DNA of 64,000 nucleotides from Robiginitomaculum sp. (GTDB lineage Bacteria > Pseudomonadota > Alphaproteobacteria > Caulobacterales > Maricaulaceae): assembly GCA_015485155.1 (NCBI GenBank), contig WFUF01000025.1, positions 248,001-312,000 of the forward strand. The letters run 5' to 3'. Positions 51,157-60,625 of this stretch are shown in pieces. The notes beneath the pieces are model-generated. The model saw only the letters and a program-made list of their open reading frames with translations, searched no databases and was not told where the DNA came from. The position numbers and the translations under genes were made by a program. Within the stretch, counting starts at the first letter, position 1. Each line of letters starts with the position of its first letter.

Positions 51157-51660
51157 CTAATAAACTGCGCCCCAAAGGGCATTTGAATTCACCCAGCCCT
51201 GTTTTCCTTTTACAGAAACCTGACATCTGCTGGCGGTGCAGTGCAGCACTCTTACAATTACCTTTGGGGCAATACGGGCCAGAGTTCTTGATGTCGGACT
51301 GGCACTTTGTTGCAATGGTTCTGGCTGCCGAGAAATAATAATTGCTGTGCGGCGTTCGCCAAGTACGGAATTATGCATCCACAAAACATCACCGTCCATA
51401 TCCTCGATTCTGCTCCACTCACTGGCTCGGCGCAAGACCTTAACCGGCAAATAACGTTGATGATAAACCCAGCTAATCTTAAAATCCTTATCTGGCCCGG
51501 CCCGACCATTGGTTCTGCCATAAACCAGACTGGCCCAGTCGGCAGCCTCTGCCGGTTTGCCGGACGCGATATCTTCCTGTCCATGGGCAGAATTGATCGC
51601 GCTTGCAAAACCCAATATGATTAACAGGACAAACAAGCAATTATGTAGAAATTTCATCAA
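51157..51660 (-). CDS. Secreted SH3-domain (SH3b-like) protein
   Basis: Signal peptide, then VYGRTNGRAGPDKDFKISWVYHQRYLPVKVLRRASEWSRIEDMDGDVLWMHNSVL. Confidence 0.8.
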   Translation of the reverse strand: MMKFLHNCLFVLLIILGFASAINSAHGQEDIASGKPAEAADWASLVYGRTNGRAGPDKDFKISWVYHQRYLPVKVLRRASEWSRIEDMDGDVLWMHNSVLGERRTAIIISRQPEPLQQSASPTSRTLARIAPKVIVRVLHCTASRCQVSVKGKQGWVNSNALWGAVY

Positions 51661-51783
51661 ATCATTTATCCGCAGAACCTAATAAGTTTACGCAAAACCA
51701 CCAAAAATTTGCAATCTTGCTGGCCTGAAAAAATTTTGTGCCCTACAATACCACGCTAAGGCAAATCACTGGCAGGTATATTA

Positions 51784-52794
51784 ATGGCTTCCAAGACTAA
51801 AACAAAAGTCGGAATTACCCGTAAACTACCCCTTCCCACAAAACAGCGCATGCAAACCCTGTTTGATGTGCAAATGAATGAAAGTGATGGCGCCCTAACC
51901 CGCCATGATTTACTAAACATGGCTGCAAGCTGTACAGTCTTGTGTCCTACGGTTACCGACACCATAGATGAAGAAGTTATCAAGGCTGGTGGCAATACTC
52001 TGAAATTATTGGCTAATTTTGGTGCTGGCACTGATCATATTGACTTAAAATCAGCATCAGAAAATAACATCATGGTCACCAACACCCCCGATGTATTAAC
52101 CGAGGACACCGCGGATCTGACCATGGCCTTGCTGTTGGCGGTGCCCAGAAGAATCATTGAAGGTGCAGAATTATTACGACAAGGTGGCTATGAGGAAGGG
52201 TGGTCACCCACCTGGATGATGGGTCGTTCGCTTGGTGGAAAAAAACTTGGTATTGTGGGCATGGGCCGAATTGGACAGGCAGTGGCGGCACGAGCCCGGA
52301 CCTTTGGCATGGAAATTCATTATCACAACCGACATCCGGTTTCCTCTGCCATTTCTGACACTCTGCAGGCTTTGTACTGGCCTGATCTGAAAGCCATGAT
52401 GGCGGAAATGGATTTCATATCCCTAAACTGCCCGTTAAGTGATCAAACCCACCATTTAATTGATGAAGAACTATTGTCACGAATGCCGGATCATGCAGTT
52501 CTGATCAATACGGCACGGGGAAAACTGATTGACGAACAGGCTCTGGTAAAAGCCTTGCAAACCCGGAAACTGGCCGGGGCCGGGCTTGATGTTTATGAGT
52601 TTGAGCCAAAGGTAACACCGGAGTTGTTAAAAATGAAGCAGGTGGTGGCCTTGCCGCATATGGGCTCATCAACACTGGAGGCTCGAACCGCAATGGGCGA
52701 GCGCATGATTATCAATATCAAAGCCTTTGAAGACGGGCACAAGCCACCGGATCGCGTAATCCACGGGCTTATGCAAGCAGGAGAGCATTTTTAG
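51784..52794 (+). CDS. D-2-hydroxyacid dehydrogenase
   Basis: NFGAGTDHIDL, LGIVGMGRIGQAVAARARTFGMEIHYHNR, LINTARGKLIDEQAL, GAGLDVYEFEP. Confidence 0.92.
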   Translation: MASKTKTKVGITRKLPLPTKQRMQTLFDVQMNESDGALTRHDLLNMAASCTVLCPTVTDTIDEEVIKAGGNTLKLLANFGAGTDHIDLKSASENNIMVTNTPDVLTEDTADLTMALLLAVPRRIIEGAELLRQGGYEEGWSPTWMMGRSLGGKKLGIVGMGRIGQAVAARARTFGMEIHYHNRHPVSSAISDTLQALYWPDLKAMMAEMDFISLNCPLSDQTHHLIDEELLSRMPDHAVLINTARGKLIDEQALVKALQTRKLAGAGLDVYEFEPKVTPELLKMKQVVALPHMGSSTLEARTAMGERMIINIKAFEDGHKPPDRVIHGLMQAGEHF

Positions 52795-52928
52795 CAAAAG
52801 TGGGAACCGGTTTTGCGGTTCAAAAATGCGACAGATAAGAGATTTGCATTTTTAGCAAAAGTGGGAACCGGTTTTGCGGTTCAAAAATGCGACAGATAAG
52901 AGATTTGCATTTTTAGCAAAAGTGGGAA
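52786..52928. repeat. 61-bp tandem repeat, 2 full copies plus 21 bp of a third
   Basis: CATTTTTAGCAAAAGTGGGAACCGGTTTTGCGGTTCAAAAATGCGACAGATAAGAGATTTG at 52786 and 52847; partial copy at 52908; first copy covers the stop codon of the upstream gene. Confidence 0.95.
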
Positions 52929-52938
52929 GGTTTTTTTG

Positions 52939-53044
52939 TGTCCTATCGCCTATCGGCTACTTGAGGACTCTTTTAATGTCCTATCGCCTATCGGCTACTT
53001 GAGGACTCTTTTAATGTCCTATCGCCTAGCGGCTACTTGAGGAC
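52939..53044. repeat. 38-bp tandem repeat, 2 full copies plus 30 bp of a third
   Basis: TGTCCTATCGCCTATCGGCTACTTGAGGACTCTTTTAA at 52939 and 52977; third copy at 53015 carries CTAGCGGC. Confidence 0.95.
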
Positions 53045-53131
53045 GGGTTTTGCGTTTCAAAAATGCTACAGATAAGGGTTTAGAGCAAACTTTTGGTTCA
53101 TTTGAACCGGAAAAATGCTATAGATCCTTTT

Positions 53132-55186
53132 ATGATCAGGTTGTTGGCTTTACTATTTACCGCTATTGGCAGTGCTTATGGTTCGGCAGCTTTTGCCAAT
53201 ACTCCGAACCTGTTACCCATTGAAAGTTTCTTTAAACCGCCCGCCACAACAGATGTAAATCTATCTCCTGAGGGTGACTATTACACGGCAAGCCGACGTA
53301 TTGATGGCAAATTATTCCTGATCATCACCAATTTGAAGGATCCAACTGCATCAGAAATTGGCATTCCCATTAAAGACGGGATGATACAGTGGGTGCGTTG
53401 GGCCAATAATGACCGCTTGTTGATTGCCACATATAATGGATGGGGAGCATATCGCCACAGGAACACAATTTATTTTGGCCCCAAATATCGAACCATAGCA
53501 ATCAATCGCGATGGCAGTAATATCATCACGTTATTTGATGGCGCCTCCAGACGCATACAGAAAAGTCTGAACCTGTCACGGATAACAGACCTGCTTCCTG
53601 ATGATCCCGATCATGTTTTAATGCCTGTTACACACGGCTCGGTCAAAAATTTATGGAAAGTAAATATCCAAACCGGCGATGCGGTAAGAATTGAAAAAGG
53701 GCGATCCTATACCATGGGTTGGATTACCGACATCACCGGTAAAGCAGTCTTGCGCATTGACAGTAACCGGCGAAAGAACCTGTACCGGATTTTTTCCCGC
53801 AATCCTGAAACCGGGAGATGGCGAAAGATCAGAACCATAAAACAAGATGATTTTGGTGAATTCTGGCCACAGGCAGCCTCAGAAACTCCGGGGGTGGTTT
53901 ATGTCATTGCACGCCCCGAAAAGGCCGAACGGGCCGGGGTTTATTTATATGATCTGGCTAGCAATACAATTGGAGACCCAATAGCCACCAGCAAACGGGT
54001 CGATATAGAAAAAGTGTTAACTGCAGTCGGCAGCAATGCTTATCTGGGCGCTGTTTATGTCGAGGATCGTCTGGTTTATAAATTTGCCGATGACAAAATT
54101 AACAGGCACATGCAGGGCATAAACAGGTTTTTTAATTATGAAGCCAATGTGGTTGTCGCTGGCATGGACACAGACCAAAACCAATTGCTGCTTTATGTCA
54201 CCGGGCCGACCATAGAGGGCAGTTATTATTTGTATAATGTCAAAAACACCCACATTGCATTAGTAGCAGATGAGCGACCGGGACTGGTGGGAAAGTTAAA
54301 TCCCATGGAAACTGTCCACTGGCAGGGGCGTGATGGAACAAATTTGAGCGGATATTTGACATACCCGGCCCTTGCCCTCCAAAGAAAAAACCTGCCAATG
54401 ATTGTAATGCCTCATGGCGGGCCAGAACTAAGAGACAGCTATGAATTTAATTTATACGGTCAGTTTCTTGCCTCTCGTGGCTATCTGGTTTTCCAGCCGA
54501 ACTTTCGCGGCTCCGGCGGATTTGGCAATGAATTTGCAAAAATGGGCCACGGGCAATGGGGCCGTAGTATGCAAGATGACATCACCGATGGTGTAAAACA
54601 TCTGGTAAATTCTGGCATGGTTGACGCAAACAGAATTTGTATTTTTGGCGCAAGCTATGGTGGTTATGCCGCGCTGGCCGGAGCTAGTTTTACCCCTGAT
54701 CTTTACCAATGTGCTGTCTCGATATCCGGTGTAACCGATCTGCTGGAAATGCTAAAACACATCAGAAAAGAAGATGGCAGAAAATCACAAACCTACCAAA
54801 TATGGAAACAAAGAATGGGTGACCCAGGAGCCGACAGGGATGATATCATACGCTATTCCCCTGCCCGTCAGGCCCACAGAATTAACATTCCGGTTTTGCT
54901 GTTTCACGGAAGTCAGGACAGCATCGTCCCCATGCAACAATCAGAATTTATGCACCAAGCCCTGCTGGCATCAGGAAAAGACAGCCAGTTCATTAAACTG
55001 GAAAATGCAGGGCACAGCAATTGGTCAATATTGGATGAAGCCAGATCAATGCACAAAATAGAACTATTCTTCGCAAGGCACCTAAAAGGACTTGCCGGCC
55101 CGCCGCCGGATCAGGACTTGATTAAAAGCTGGCAAACAGACGAAGACGAACCTGCTGAAAAACGCGAAACTGACAACCAGCATTAA
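53132..55186 (+). CDS. S9 family peptidase (prolyl oligopeptidase-like), secreted
   Basis: Signal peptide MIRLLALLFTAIGSAYGSAAFA; catalytic GASYGGYAAL, HGSQDSIVPMQQ, AGHSNW; start at 53132 preferred over 53093. Confidence 0.9.
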   Translation: MIRLLALLFTAIGSAYGSAAFANTPNLLPIESFFKPPATTDVNLSPEGDYYTASRRIDGKLFLIITNLKDPTASEIGIPIKDGMIQWVRWANNDRLLIATYNGWGAYRHRNTIYFGPKYRTIAINRDGSNIITLFDGASRRIQKSLNLSRITDLLPDDPDHVLMPVTHGSVKNLWKVNIQTGDAVRIEKGRSYTMGWITDITGKAVLRIDSNRRKNLYRIFSRNPETGRWRKIRTIKQDDFGEFWPQAASETPGVVYVIARPEKAERAGVYLYDLASNTIGDPIATSKRVDIEKVLTAVGSNAYLGAVYVEDRLVYKFADDKINRHMQGINRFFNYEANVVVAGMDTDQNQLLLYVTGPTIEGSYYLYNVKNTHIALVADERPGLVGKLNPMETVHWQGRDGTNLSGYLTYPALALQRKNLPMIVMPHGGPELRDSYEFNLYGQFLASRGYLVFQPNFRGSGGFGNEFAKMGHGQWGRSMQDDITDGVKHLVNSGMVDANRICIFGASYGGYAALAGASFTPDLYQCAVSISGVTDLLEMLKHIRKEDGRKSQTYQIWKQRMGDPGADRDDIIRYSPARQAHRINIPVLLFHGSQDSIVPMQQSEFMHQALLASGKDSQFIKLENAGHSNWSILDEARSMHKIELFFARHLKGLAGPPPDQDLIKSWQTDEDEPAEKRETDNQH

Positions 55187-55206
55187 GGGGCATAACCATA
55201 TAACTG

Positions 55207-55989
55207 TTAAACAGGATTATTTTGACCATGCTCAGACCCACAAACAATACATGCAGGATCAACAGGCAGATCAATGGTGCGTGCAGCAGCTTTTAGACCA
55301 TCCCATATCAGCAATTTACCCAAAAGCGGTGTGCCGGCACCGGTAATTAGTTTGATACATTCCAGCGCCATAGTTGAGCCAATAATTCCGGTTAAGGCTC
55401 CGACCACTCCTACCTGTTCGCAGGTTTCTGCTTCTGGCGGAATTGAAGGAACCAGACATTGATAACAGGCGGTTTTGGGATGCGAATTGTTACCTGAATT
55501 GTGAACAGAGACCTGCCCGTCAAATCGGCCCACTGCCGCACTTATCAGAACCTTGCCCAGCTCATGACAGGCTTTATTGACCAAAAACCGGGTAGCAAAA
55601 TTATCGCACCCATCAATGATAATATCATAACTGGCAAACAGCTCATGAGCATTGCTATCTGTTAGCCGGAAATTATGAGCAATGATATTAGGATCAGGAT
55701 TTTGCTGCTGAAGATGGTGCCGGGCCTGTCTGGCCTTGGATTTGCCAATATCTGTTGTTGCAAACAATATCTGTCGCTGCAAATTGCTAAGCGCCACACT
55801 GTCATCATCGAGCAGGCCAAGAGTTCCAACACCAGCCGCCGCCAGATACATGGCCGCCGGACAGCCCAGCCCGCCCACGCCCACCAGCAAGACTTTAGCC
55901 GCAGACAGGGCCTGTTGCCCCGGCCCGCCAATCTCTTTTAGCACCAGATGCCGGGAATAACGCTCTATTTGATCGTAGTTAAAGCTCAT
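55207..55989 (-). CDS. ThiF/MoeB/HesA-family adenylyltransferase
   Basis: RYSRHLVLKEIGGPGQQALSAAKVLLVGVGGLGCPAAMYLAAAGVG, DGCDNFATRFLVN. Confidence 0.92.
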   Translation of the reverse strand: MSFNYDQIERYSRHLVLKEIGGPGQQALSAAKVLLVGVGGLGCPAAMYLAAAGVGTLGLLDDDSVALSNLQRQILFATTDIGKSKARQARHHLQQQNPDPNIIAHNFRLTDSNAHELFASYDIIIDGCDNFATRFLVNKACHELGKVLISAAVGRFDGQVSVHNSGNNSHPKTACYQCLVPSIPPEAETCEQVGVVGALTGIIGSTMALECIKLITGAGTPLLGKLLIWDGLKAAARTIDLPVDPACIVCGSEHGQNNPV

Positions 55990-56936
55990 TCTGGCTCAAA
56001 TAGGGACGTTGATAAATAACGCTCGGCAAATGATGGAATAATTACCACAATTCGCTTGTTCGGCATTTCCTTGCCAAGTTTCAAGGCGGCACTTAACGCA
56101 GCACCAGAGGAAATCCCGCAAGGCAGACCTTCGATATGAGCTGCCTGTTGCGCCATTTCGATAGCCCCTGGCGTGTTTACCGCCATTACCCTGTCAACCA
56201 GGTCTACATCCAGATTGTCTGGAATAAATCCAGCTCCAATACCCTGAATTTTGTGGGGTCCAGCTTCGCCCCCGGCAATAACCGGACTTTCTGAAGGCTC
56301 TACCGCAATGATTTTCAACTCTGGCAACCGCGGCTTTAGCACTCTGGCCACGCCGGTTATGGTTCCACCTGTTCCCACACCGGCAACAAAGGCATCCAGC
56401 TCTCCGCCCGTATCAGTCCATATCTCCTCAGCAGTGGTCTTGATATGTATGTCCGGATTGGCCGGATTGGAAAACTGCCGGGCAATAATAGCGCCCGGGG
56501 TTTTTGCCGCTACTTCGTCGGCCCGGGCAATGGCTCCCTTCATTCCCAGCGCCGGGTCGGTAAGTTCAATTTTTGCACCTAAATGGGTAAGCATTTTGCG
56601 CCGCTCAATGGACATGCTGGCCGGCATGGTCAAAATCAGATTATAGCCCTTGGCTGCTGCCACAAATGCCAGAGCAATTCCGGTATTTCCCGAAGTAGGC
56701 TCAACAATAGTGCCGCCGGGGGCCAGTTGGCCGCTTTGTTCCAGATCCTCGATCATTGCTACGCCGATTCGGTCTTTTACTGAGGCCAGCGGGTTAAAAA
56801 ACTCCAGCTTGGCGAGAATTTCGGCGCTAACATCATGAGCATCAGCCAACCGTGATAGCCTGACCAATGGTGTGTTGCCCATGGTCGCAGCCATATTATC
56901 AAAGATGCCGCCACGGCCTGTTTGTTCTGGTTTCAT
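55986..56936 (-). CDS. cysK: Cysteine synthase A
   Basis: NTPLVRLSRL, FFNPLASVKDRIGVAMI (PLP lysine), EPTSGNTGIALAFVAAAKGY. Confidence 0.95.
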   Translation of the reverse strand: MKPEQTGRGGIFDNMAATMGNTPLVRLSRLADAHDVSAEILAKLEFFNPLASVKDRIGVAMIEDLEQSGQLAPGGTIVEPTSGNTGIALAFVAAAKGYNLILTMPASMSIERRKMLTHLGAKIELTDPALGMKGAIARADEVAAKTPGAIIARQFSNPANPDIHIKTTAEEIWTDTGGELDAFVAGVGTGGTITGVARVLKPRLPELKIIAVEPSESPVIAGGEAGPHKIQGIGAGFIPDNLDVDLVDRVMAVNTPGAIEMAQQAAHIEGLPCGISSGAALSAALKLGKEMPNKRIVVIIPSFAERYLSTSLFEPE

Positions 56937-56994
56937 TATCTTGCTCCTGATATTCTTATAAGGGATTGGCTGCTTAATAATCAGCGCAGCCGGC

Positions 56995-57576
56995 TTAAAT
57001 TTTTTCTGAAATACGAATTGCCGCTTTACAGCCCAGACGGATTACCGCCGACAATAATGTATAACCGGGAGCCTGCTCGGCACCTGATTCTATGGCCCGG
57101 TCACGATGATCCAGTTCATCATTGCGAAATTTTTCAAACATTTCCTGCAATTCTGGCTCACTTTTGCTGCGTTTTAATTCGTCTATCTGCCCGGCATAAT
57201 GCTCTTCAATCACACTTTCCACAGATTCAGTACAAGCATGAGCTGCCTTTTCACCAAGCAGGGCCGTTCCCACTCCAAGAGCATAGCTCATACCCTGCCA
57301 CAGCCCGATTGCCGCTGTTGGACGGTGGCCGCGCTCACGCATCTGAGCTTCAAAGGCATCAAGATGCACCTGTTCTTCCGCTTGCATCCGCGCAAACTCT
57401 CCGGCCAGTGATTGTTTGTTTCTAACATGTTTGAAAATGGCCTGCTGACCCTTATAAATCTGTACTGCCGCAGTTTCACCAGCATGATCCACCCGCAGCA
57501 TTTGCTCCACACGACCGGCCGGGCCGGAGCCAGGAAGAACCGGCTTTGGCTTTCTGCTAGAAGTGTTTGATGTCAA
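56995..57576 (-). CDS. coq7: Demethoxyubiquinone hydroxylase family protein
   Basis: LRVDHAGETAAVQIYKGQQAIF, EEQVHLDAFE, FRNDELDHRDRAIESGAEQAPGYTLLSAVIRLGCKAAIRISEKI. Confidence 0.93.
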   Translation of the reverse strand: MTSNTSSRKPKPVLPGSGPAGRVEQMLRVDHAGETAAVQIYKGQQAIFKHVRNKQSLAGEFARMQAEEQVHLDAFEAQMRERGHRPTAAIGLWQGMSYALGVGTALLGEKAAHACTESVESVIEEHYAGQIDELKRSKSEPELQEMFEKFRNDELDHRDRAIESGAEQAPGYTLLSAVIRLGCKAAIRISEKI

Positions 57577-58106
57577 AGCACGGCCTCTTTTGTTTTGCGA
57601 TTAAATGCGAACCAAAAGCTAATTCCAGCTAAAATCAATGAAATAATCCCATTCCAGCCAGCCATGGAAATGCCGGCAAAAGACCATGGAATATCACCGC
57701 AACTAGGTGCTGTTACTGGCTGTGCAAGTGAACTTAGCAAGTCACCACTCATTGACCCCAAAGCATCAATTGATCCTGAACATCCCGATGGCCCGGCCCA
57801 AAGTTTTAACTCAACCCCGCTGTGATAACCTGCAACCAGAGCCCCGGTTAAAAATGTCAGCCCCAAAACGGCATTTGCAATTCGTCTGGTGCGCGCATCA
57901 TGACCAAGCCAACGCAATACCAAAAATATAGCAGCCAGCAGCAATGCCGCCCAGTACACTTCTCTTTGTCGCAAGCACAAGGCACAGGGTTGCAAGCCAC
58001 CAATATGTTCAAACCCGTGGGCACTGGCCAACATCAGGGCGCTGGCCAATGCTGCCAGCCACAACCAGTTGCGATCATTTAATATATCAGAGATTTTCAT
58101 AAACAC
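57573..58106 (-). CDS. Disulfide bond formation protein B
   Basis: Four-TM protein with QPCALCLRQREVYW. Confidence 0.9.
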   Translation of the reverse strand: MFMKISDILNDRNWLWLAALASALMLASAHGFEHIGGLQPCALCLRQREVYWAALLLAAIFLVLRWLGHDARTRRIANAVLGLTFLTGALVAGYHSGVELKLWAGPSGCSGSIDALGSMSGDLLSSLAQPVTAPSCGDIPWSFAGISMAGWNGIISLILAGISFWFAFNRKTKEAVL

Positions 58107-58160
58107 AGTTTGCCCGGTTTTGTTCCAGTTGCCAATGATTAAAATTGCGACGGTTTGACC

Positions 58161-58727
58161 CTAAAGCAGTTTTAACGCAAACAGGCCTGCAATGGCCCCG
58201 GCAAACAATAAAAGCGTGATCCAGCCAAAATATTTCTCAATAAGACCGTGCGCCCGCTCTCCGGCAATTCTGATAATTGCTGCCACCAGAAAGAATCTTG
58301 CTCCGCGCGCCAGCACGCTGGCTATCACAAAGGCCAGAAAATTAAGATGCACCGAGCCGGAGGTAATGGTAATTACCTTATAGGGAAATGGTGTAAATCC
58401 GGCACCAAATACAGACCAGAACCCCCATTTTTCAAACCATTGCTTAAACACATCATAAGATTCCTGCTTGCCATATATTTCCAGTACAGGCTGGCCAATG
58501 GTTTCCCAGGCAAACCACCCGATTGCATAGCCGAATATGCCGCCAAGTACCGAACCTAAAGTGCAAACGCCGGCAATTAGCCAGGCATTGTTCGGGCGTG
58601 CCATCACCATAGGTATCAGCATAACATCCGGCGGAATTGGAAACACCGAGCTTTCAATGAATGAAACCCCAAACAGACCGCGCAATGCGTTTTTGCCACG
58701 GGCTATTTCGAGTAATTTGCTTTTCAT
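58161..58727 (-). CDS. DedA/YqaA-like VTT-domain membrane protein
   Basis: ALRGLFGVSFIESSVFPIPPDVMLIPMV, GFTPFPYKVITITSG. Confidence 0.88.
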   Translation of the reverse strand: MKSKLLEIARGKNALRGLFGVSFIESSVFPIPPDVMLIPMVMARPNNAWLIAGVCTLGSVLGGIFGYAIGWFAWETIGQPVLEIYGKQESYDVFKQWFEKWGFWSVFGAGFTPFPYKVITITSGSVHLNFLAFVIASVLARGARFFLVAAIIRIAGERAHGLIEKYFGWITLLLFAGAIAGLFALKLL

Positions 58728-58761
58728 GTGTGTAACCTAGTAGATATATCTGGCAAAAGGC

Positions 58762-60429
58762 TTATGGCACTGAAGTTTTAGCTTTGTATGAATCCTTGCC
58801 ATCAACAATAGTCCACAGCACCACAGCATCCAGAACTTCTTTGGCAGGCACACTCATAAGATCACGATCAAAAACAGTAAAATCAGCGCGTTTGCCAATT
58901 TCAATACTACCAAGTTCATCTTCGCGAAACGAAGCTATTGCCGGCCACAAGGTAAACATTTTTAAGGCAGTATCACGCGAAACAGCCTGTTCTTTGTGCC
59001 AGTTTTCACCCTGAAACCCGGTTAGTGCCGTACGGGCAATAGCCCCGTAAAATTCGATACGGGGATCGCCACGCTCCACCGGCGCATCGGATCCGGCAAC
59101 AATGATAGAGCCATTATCAATTAAACCCTGCCAGGCATAAGCCCCTTTCAGACGTAAAACACCAAGCCGGTCTTCAGCAAAGAACAAATCTCCAATGGCA
59201 TGAGAGGGCTGCATTGATGGAATAATACCAAGTTCTGCAAACCTTGGAATATCTGCAGGGTCAATAATTTGCGCATGTTCAACCCGCCACCTCGGATCGG
59301 GAACTTTACGCTCTGCAACCGGAATTGCGGTAAATGCCTGCTCCATCCAATCCAGAATTTCCCGATTGGCCCTGTCCCCAATGGCATGGGCATTGATCTG
59401 CCAGCCTTCCTGCAGGGCCTTGCGTAGCAAGTTCCCGGTTTCTTCGGGCAAAGCCAGCATCAAGCCTGTATTACTAGGCTGATCGGCATAAGGTGCAAGC
59501 AGTGCAGCTCCTCTGGAACCAAGAGCACCATCAGTAATGATTTTAATGGCGCGGGTGATCACCCGGTCATCAGCTATAAACCGGCCTCCTGCAGCCAGAA
59601 CCGATATATCTTCAGGAACTATGCCATTATAAACCCGAATTGGCATTAACCCGGCTTCGGCCAGAGCTTCTATTTCTGTCATATCGGCTTTGCTCACCGA
59701 CATATTATGCACACCAGTCCATCCATAGGAGGCCATTACTTTCGCCCCGACTTGCAATATCTGCCGGCGGCGCTGTGCTGATGGTTCGCTAAACAAGGGA
59801 GATGCCATATCCATAGCCTTGTCCACCAAAATACCATTAGGCTGTCCAGAAGCGTCACGCTCAATACGCCCCCCTTGCGGATCGATGCTTGTTTTATCAA
59901 TTCCAACCATTTCAAGAGCACTGGAATTTAACAAATAAGCGTGTCCATCGGCACGGGCCAGAACCACTGGGCGGCCCGGAACAATCGCATCAAGGTCTTT
60001 GCGATCAGGCGGCCGATTTTCAGGCCAATGGGTTTCTATCCAGCCCCGGCCAATAAGCACGCCCTGTTTTTGCGCTTCTGCCGCATCTGCCAACCACTCC
60101 AGCATTTCCTGAAGCGATTTGCTACCTTCAAGGTTCAGGCTACTTTCACGAAGACCAATGCCTGACAGATGAGCATGAGCATCAGTAAAACCTGGATACA
60201 AGTGCGCGCCTTTTAAGTCCGTAACAATAGCAGCATTAAAATTACCTGCCGAGCTGGCATCTCCTACAAAAACAATTCTTCCATTATCTACTGCTAGCAT
60301 TTGCGCCACCGCTTGCGCATCATTTGCAGTGTGAATGGTTCCACCAATGAATATGCGATCAACTTCCTGTCTGTTGGAACATGCAGACAATACCAGCATC
60401 GCACTTAATATAATAAAGCTAATTCGCAT
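58762..60429 (-). CDS. Amidohydrolase (YtcJ-like)
   Basis: LYPGFTDAHAHLSGIG, INAHAIGDRANREIL, SDAPVERGDPR, lipobox-like N-terminus. Confidence 0.92.
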   Translation of the reverse strand: MRISFIILSAMLVLSACSNRQEVDRIFIGGTIHTANDAQAVAQMLAVDNGRIVFVGDASSAGNFNAAIVTDLKGAHLYPGFTDAHAHLSGIGLRESSLNLEGSKSLQEMLEWLADAAEAQKQGVLIGRGWIETHWPENRPPDRKDLDAIVPGRPVVLARADGHAYLLNSSALEMVGIDKTSIDPQGGRIERDASGQPNGILVDKAMDMASPLFSEPSAQRRRQILQVGAKVMASYGWTGVHNMSVSKADMTEIEALAEAGLMPIRVYNGIVPEDISVLAAGGRFIADDRVITRAIKIITDGALGSRGAALLAPYADQPSNTGLMLALPEETGNLLRKALQEGWQINAHAIGDRANREILDWMEQAFTAIPVAERKVPDPRWRVEHAQIIDPADIPRFAELGIIPSMQPSHAIGDLFFAEDRLGVLRLKGAYAWQGLIDNGSIIVAGSDAPVERGDPRIEFYGAIARTALTGFQGENWHKEQAVSRDTALKMFTLWPAIASFREDELGSIEIGKRADFTVFDRDLMSVPAKEVLDAVVLWTIVDGKDSYKAKTSVP

Positions 60430-60462
60430 GATTCACCTTCCCTGTTGTCTTGCTTGTAGCAC

Positions 60463-60486
60463 AAAAAAGGCGTCCCGAAAGGACGC
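60463..60486 (-). terminator. Putative terminator downstream of mutL
   Basis: GCGTCC-CGAAA-GGACGC with AAAAAA on its left, a U-run on the minus strand. Confidence 0.6.
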
Positions 60487-60625
60487 GTCTCTTAGAATCC
60501 ATTGCTGTTCCGAAGCCAATCCGCGCCAGACTCTCTACACGCCCCCCATCGTTGTCATAACCGCAAATGTACCGTTGAGGGAGAGAGAAAATGGTTCAAA
60601 GTTAGATTTGATCAACGCGGATACT

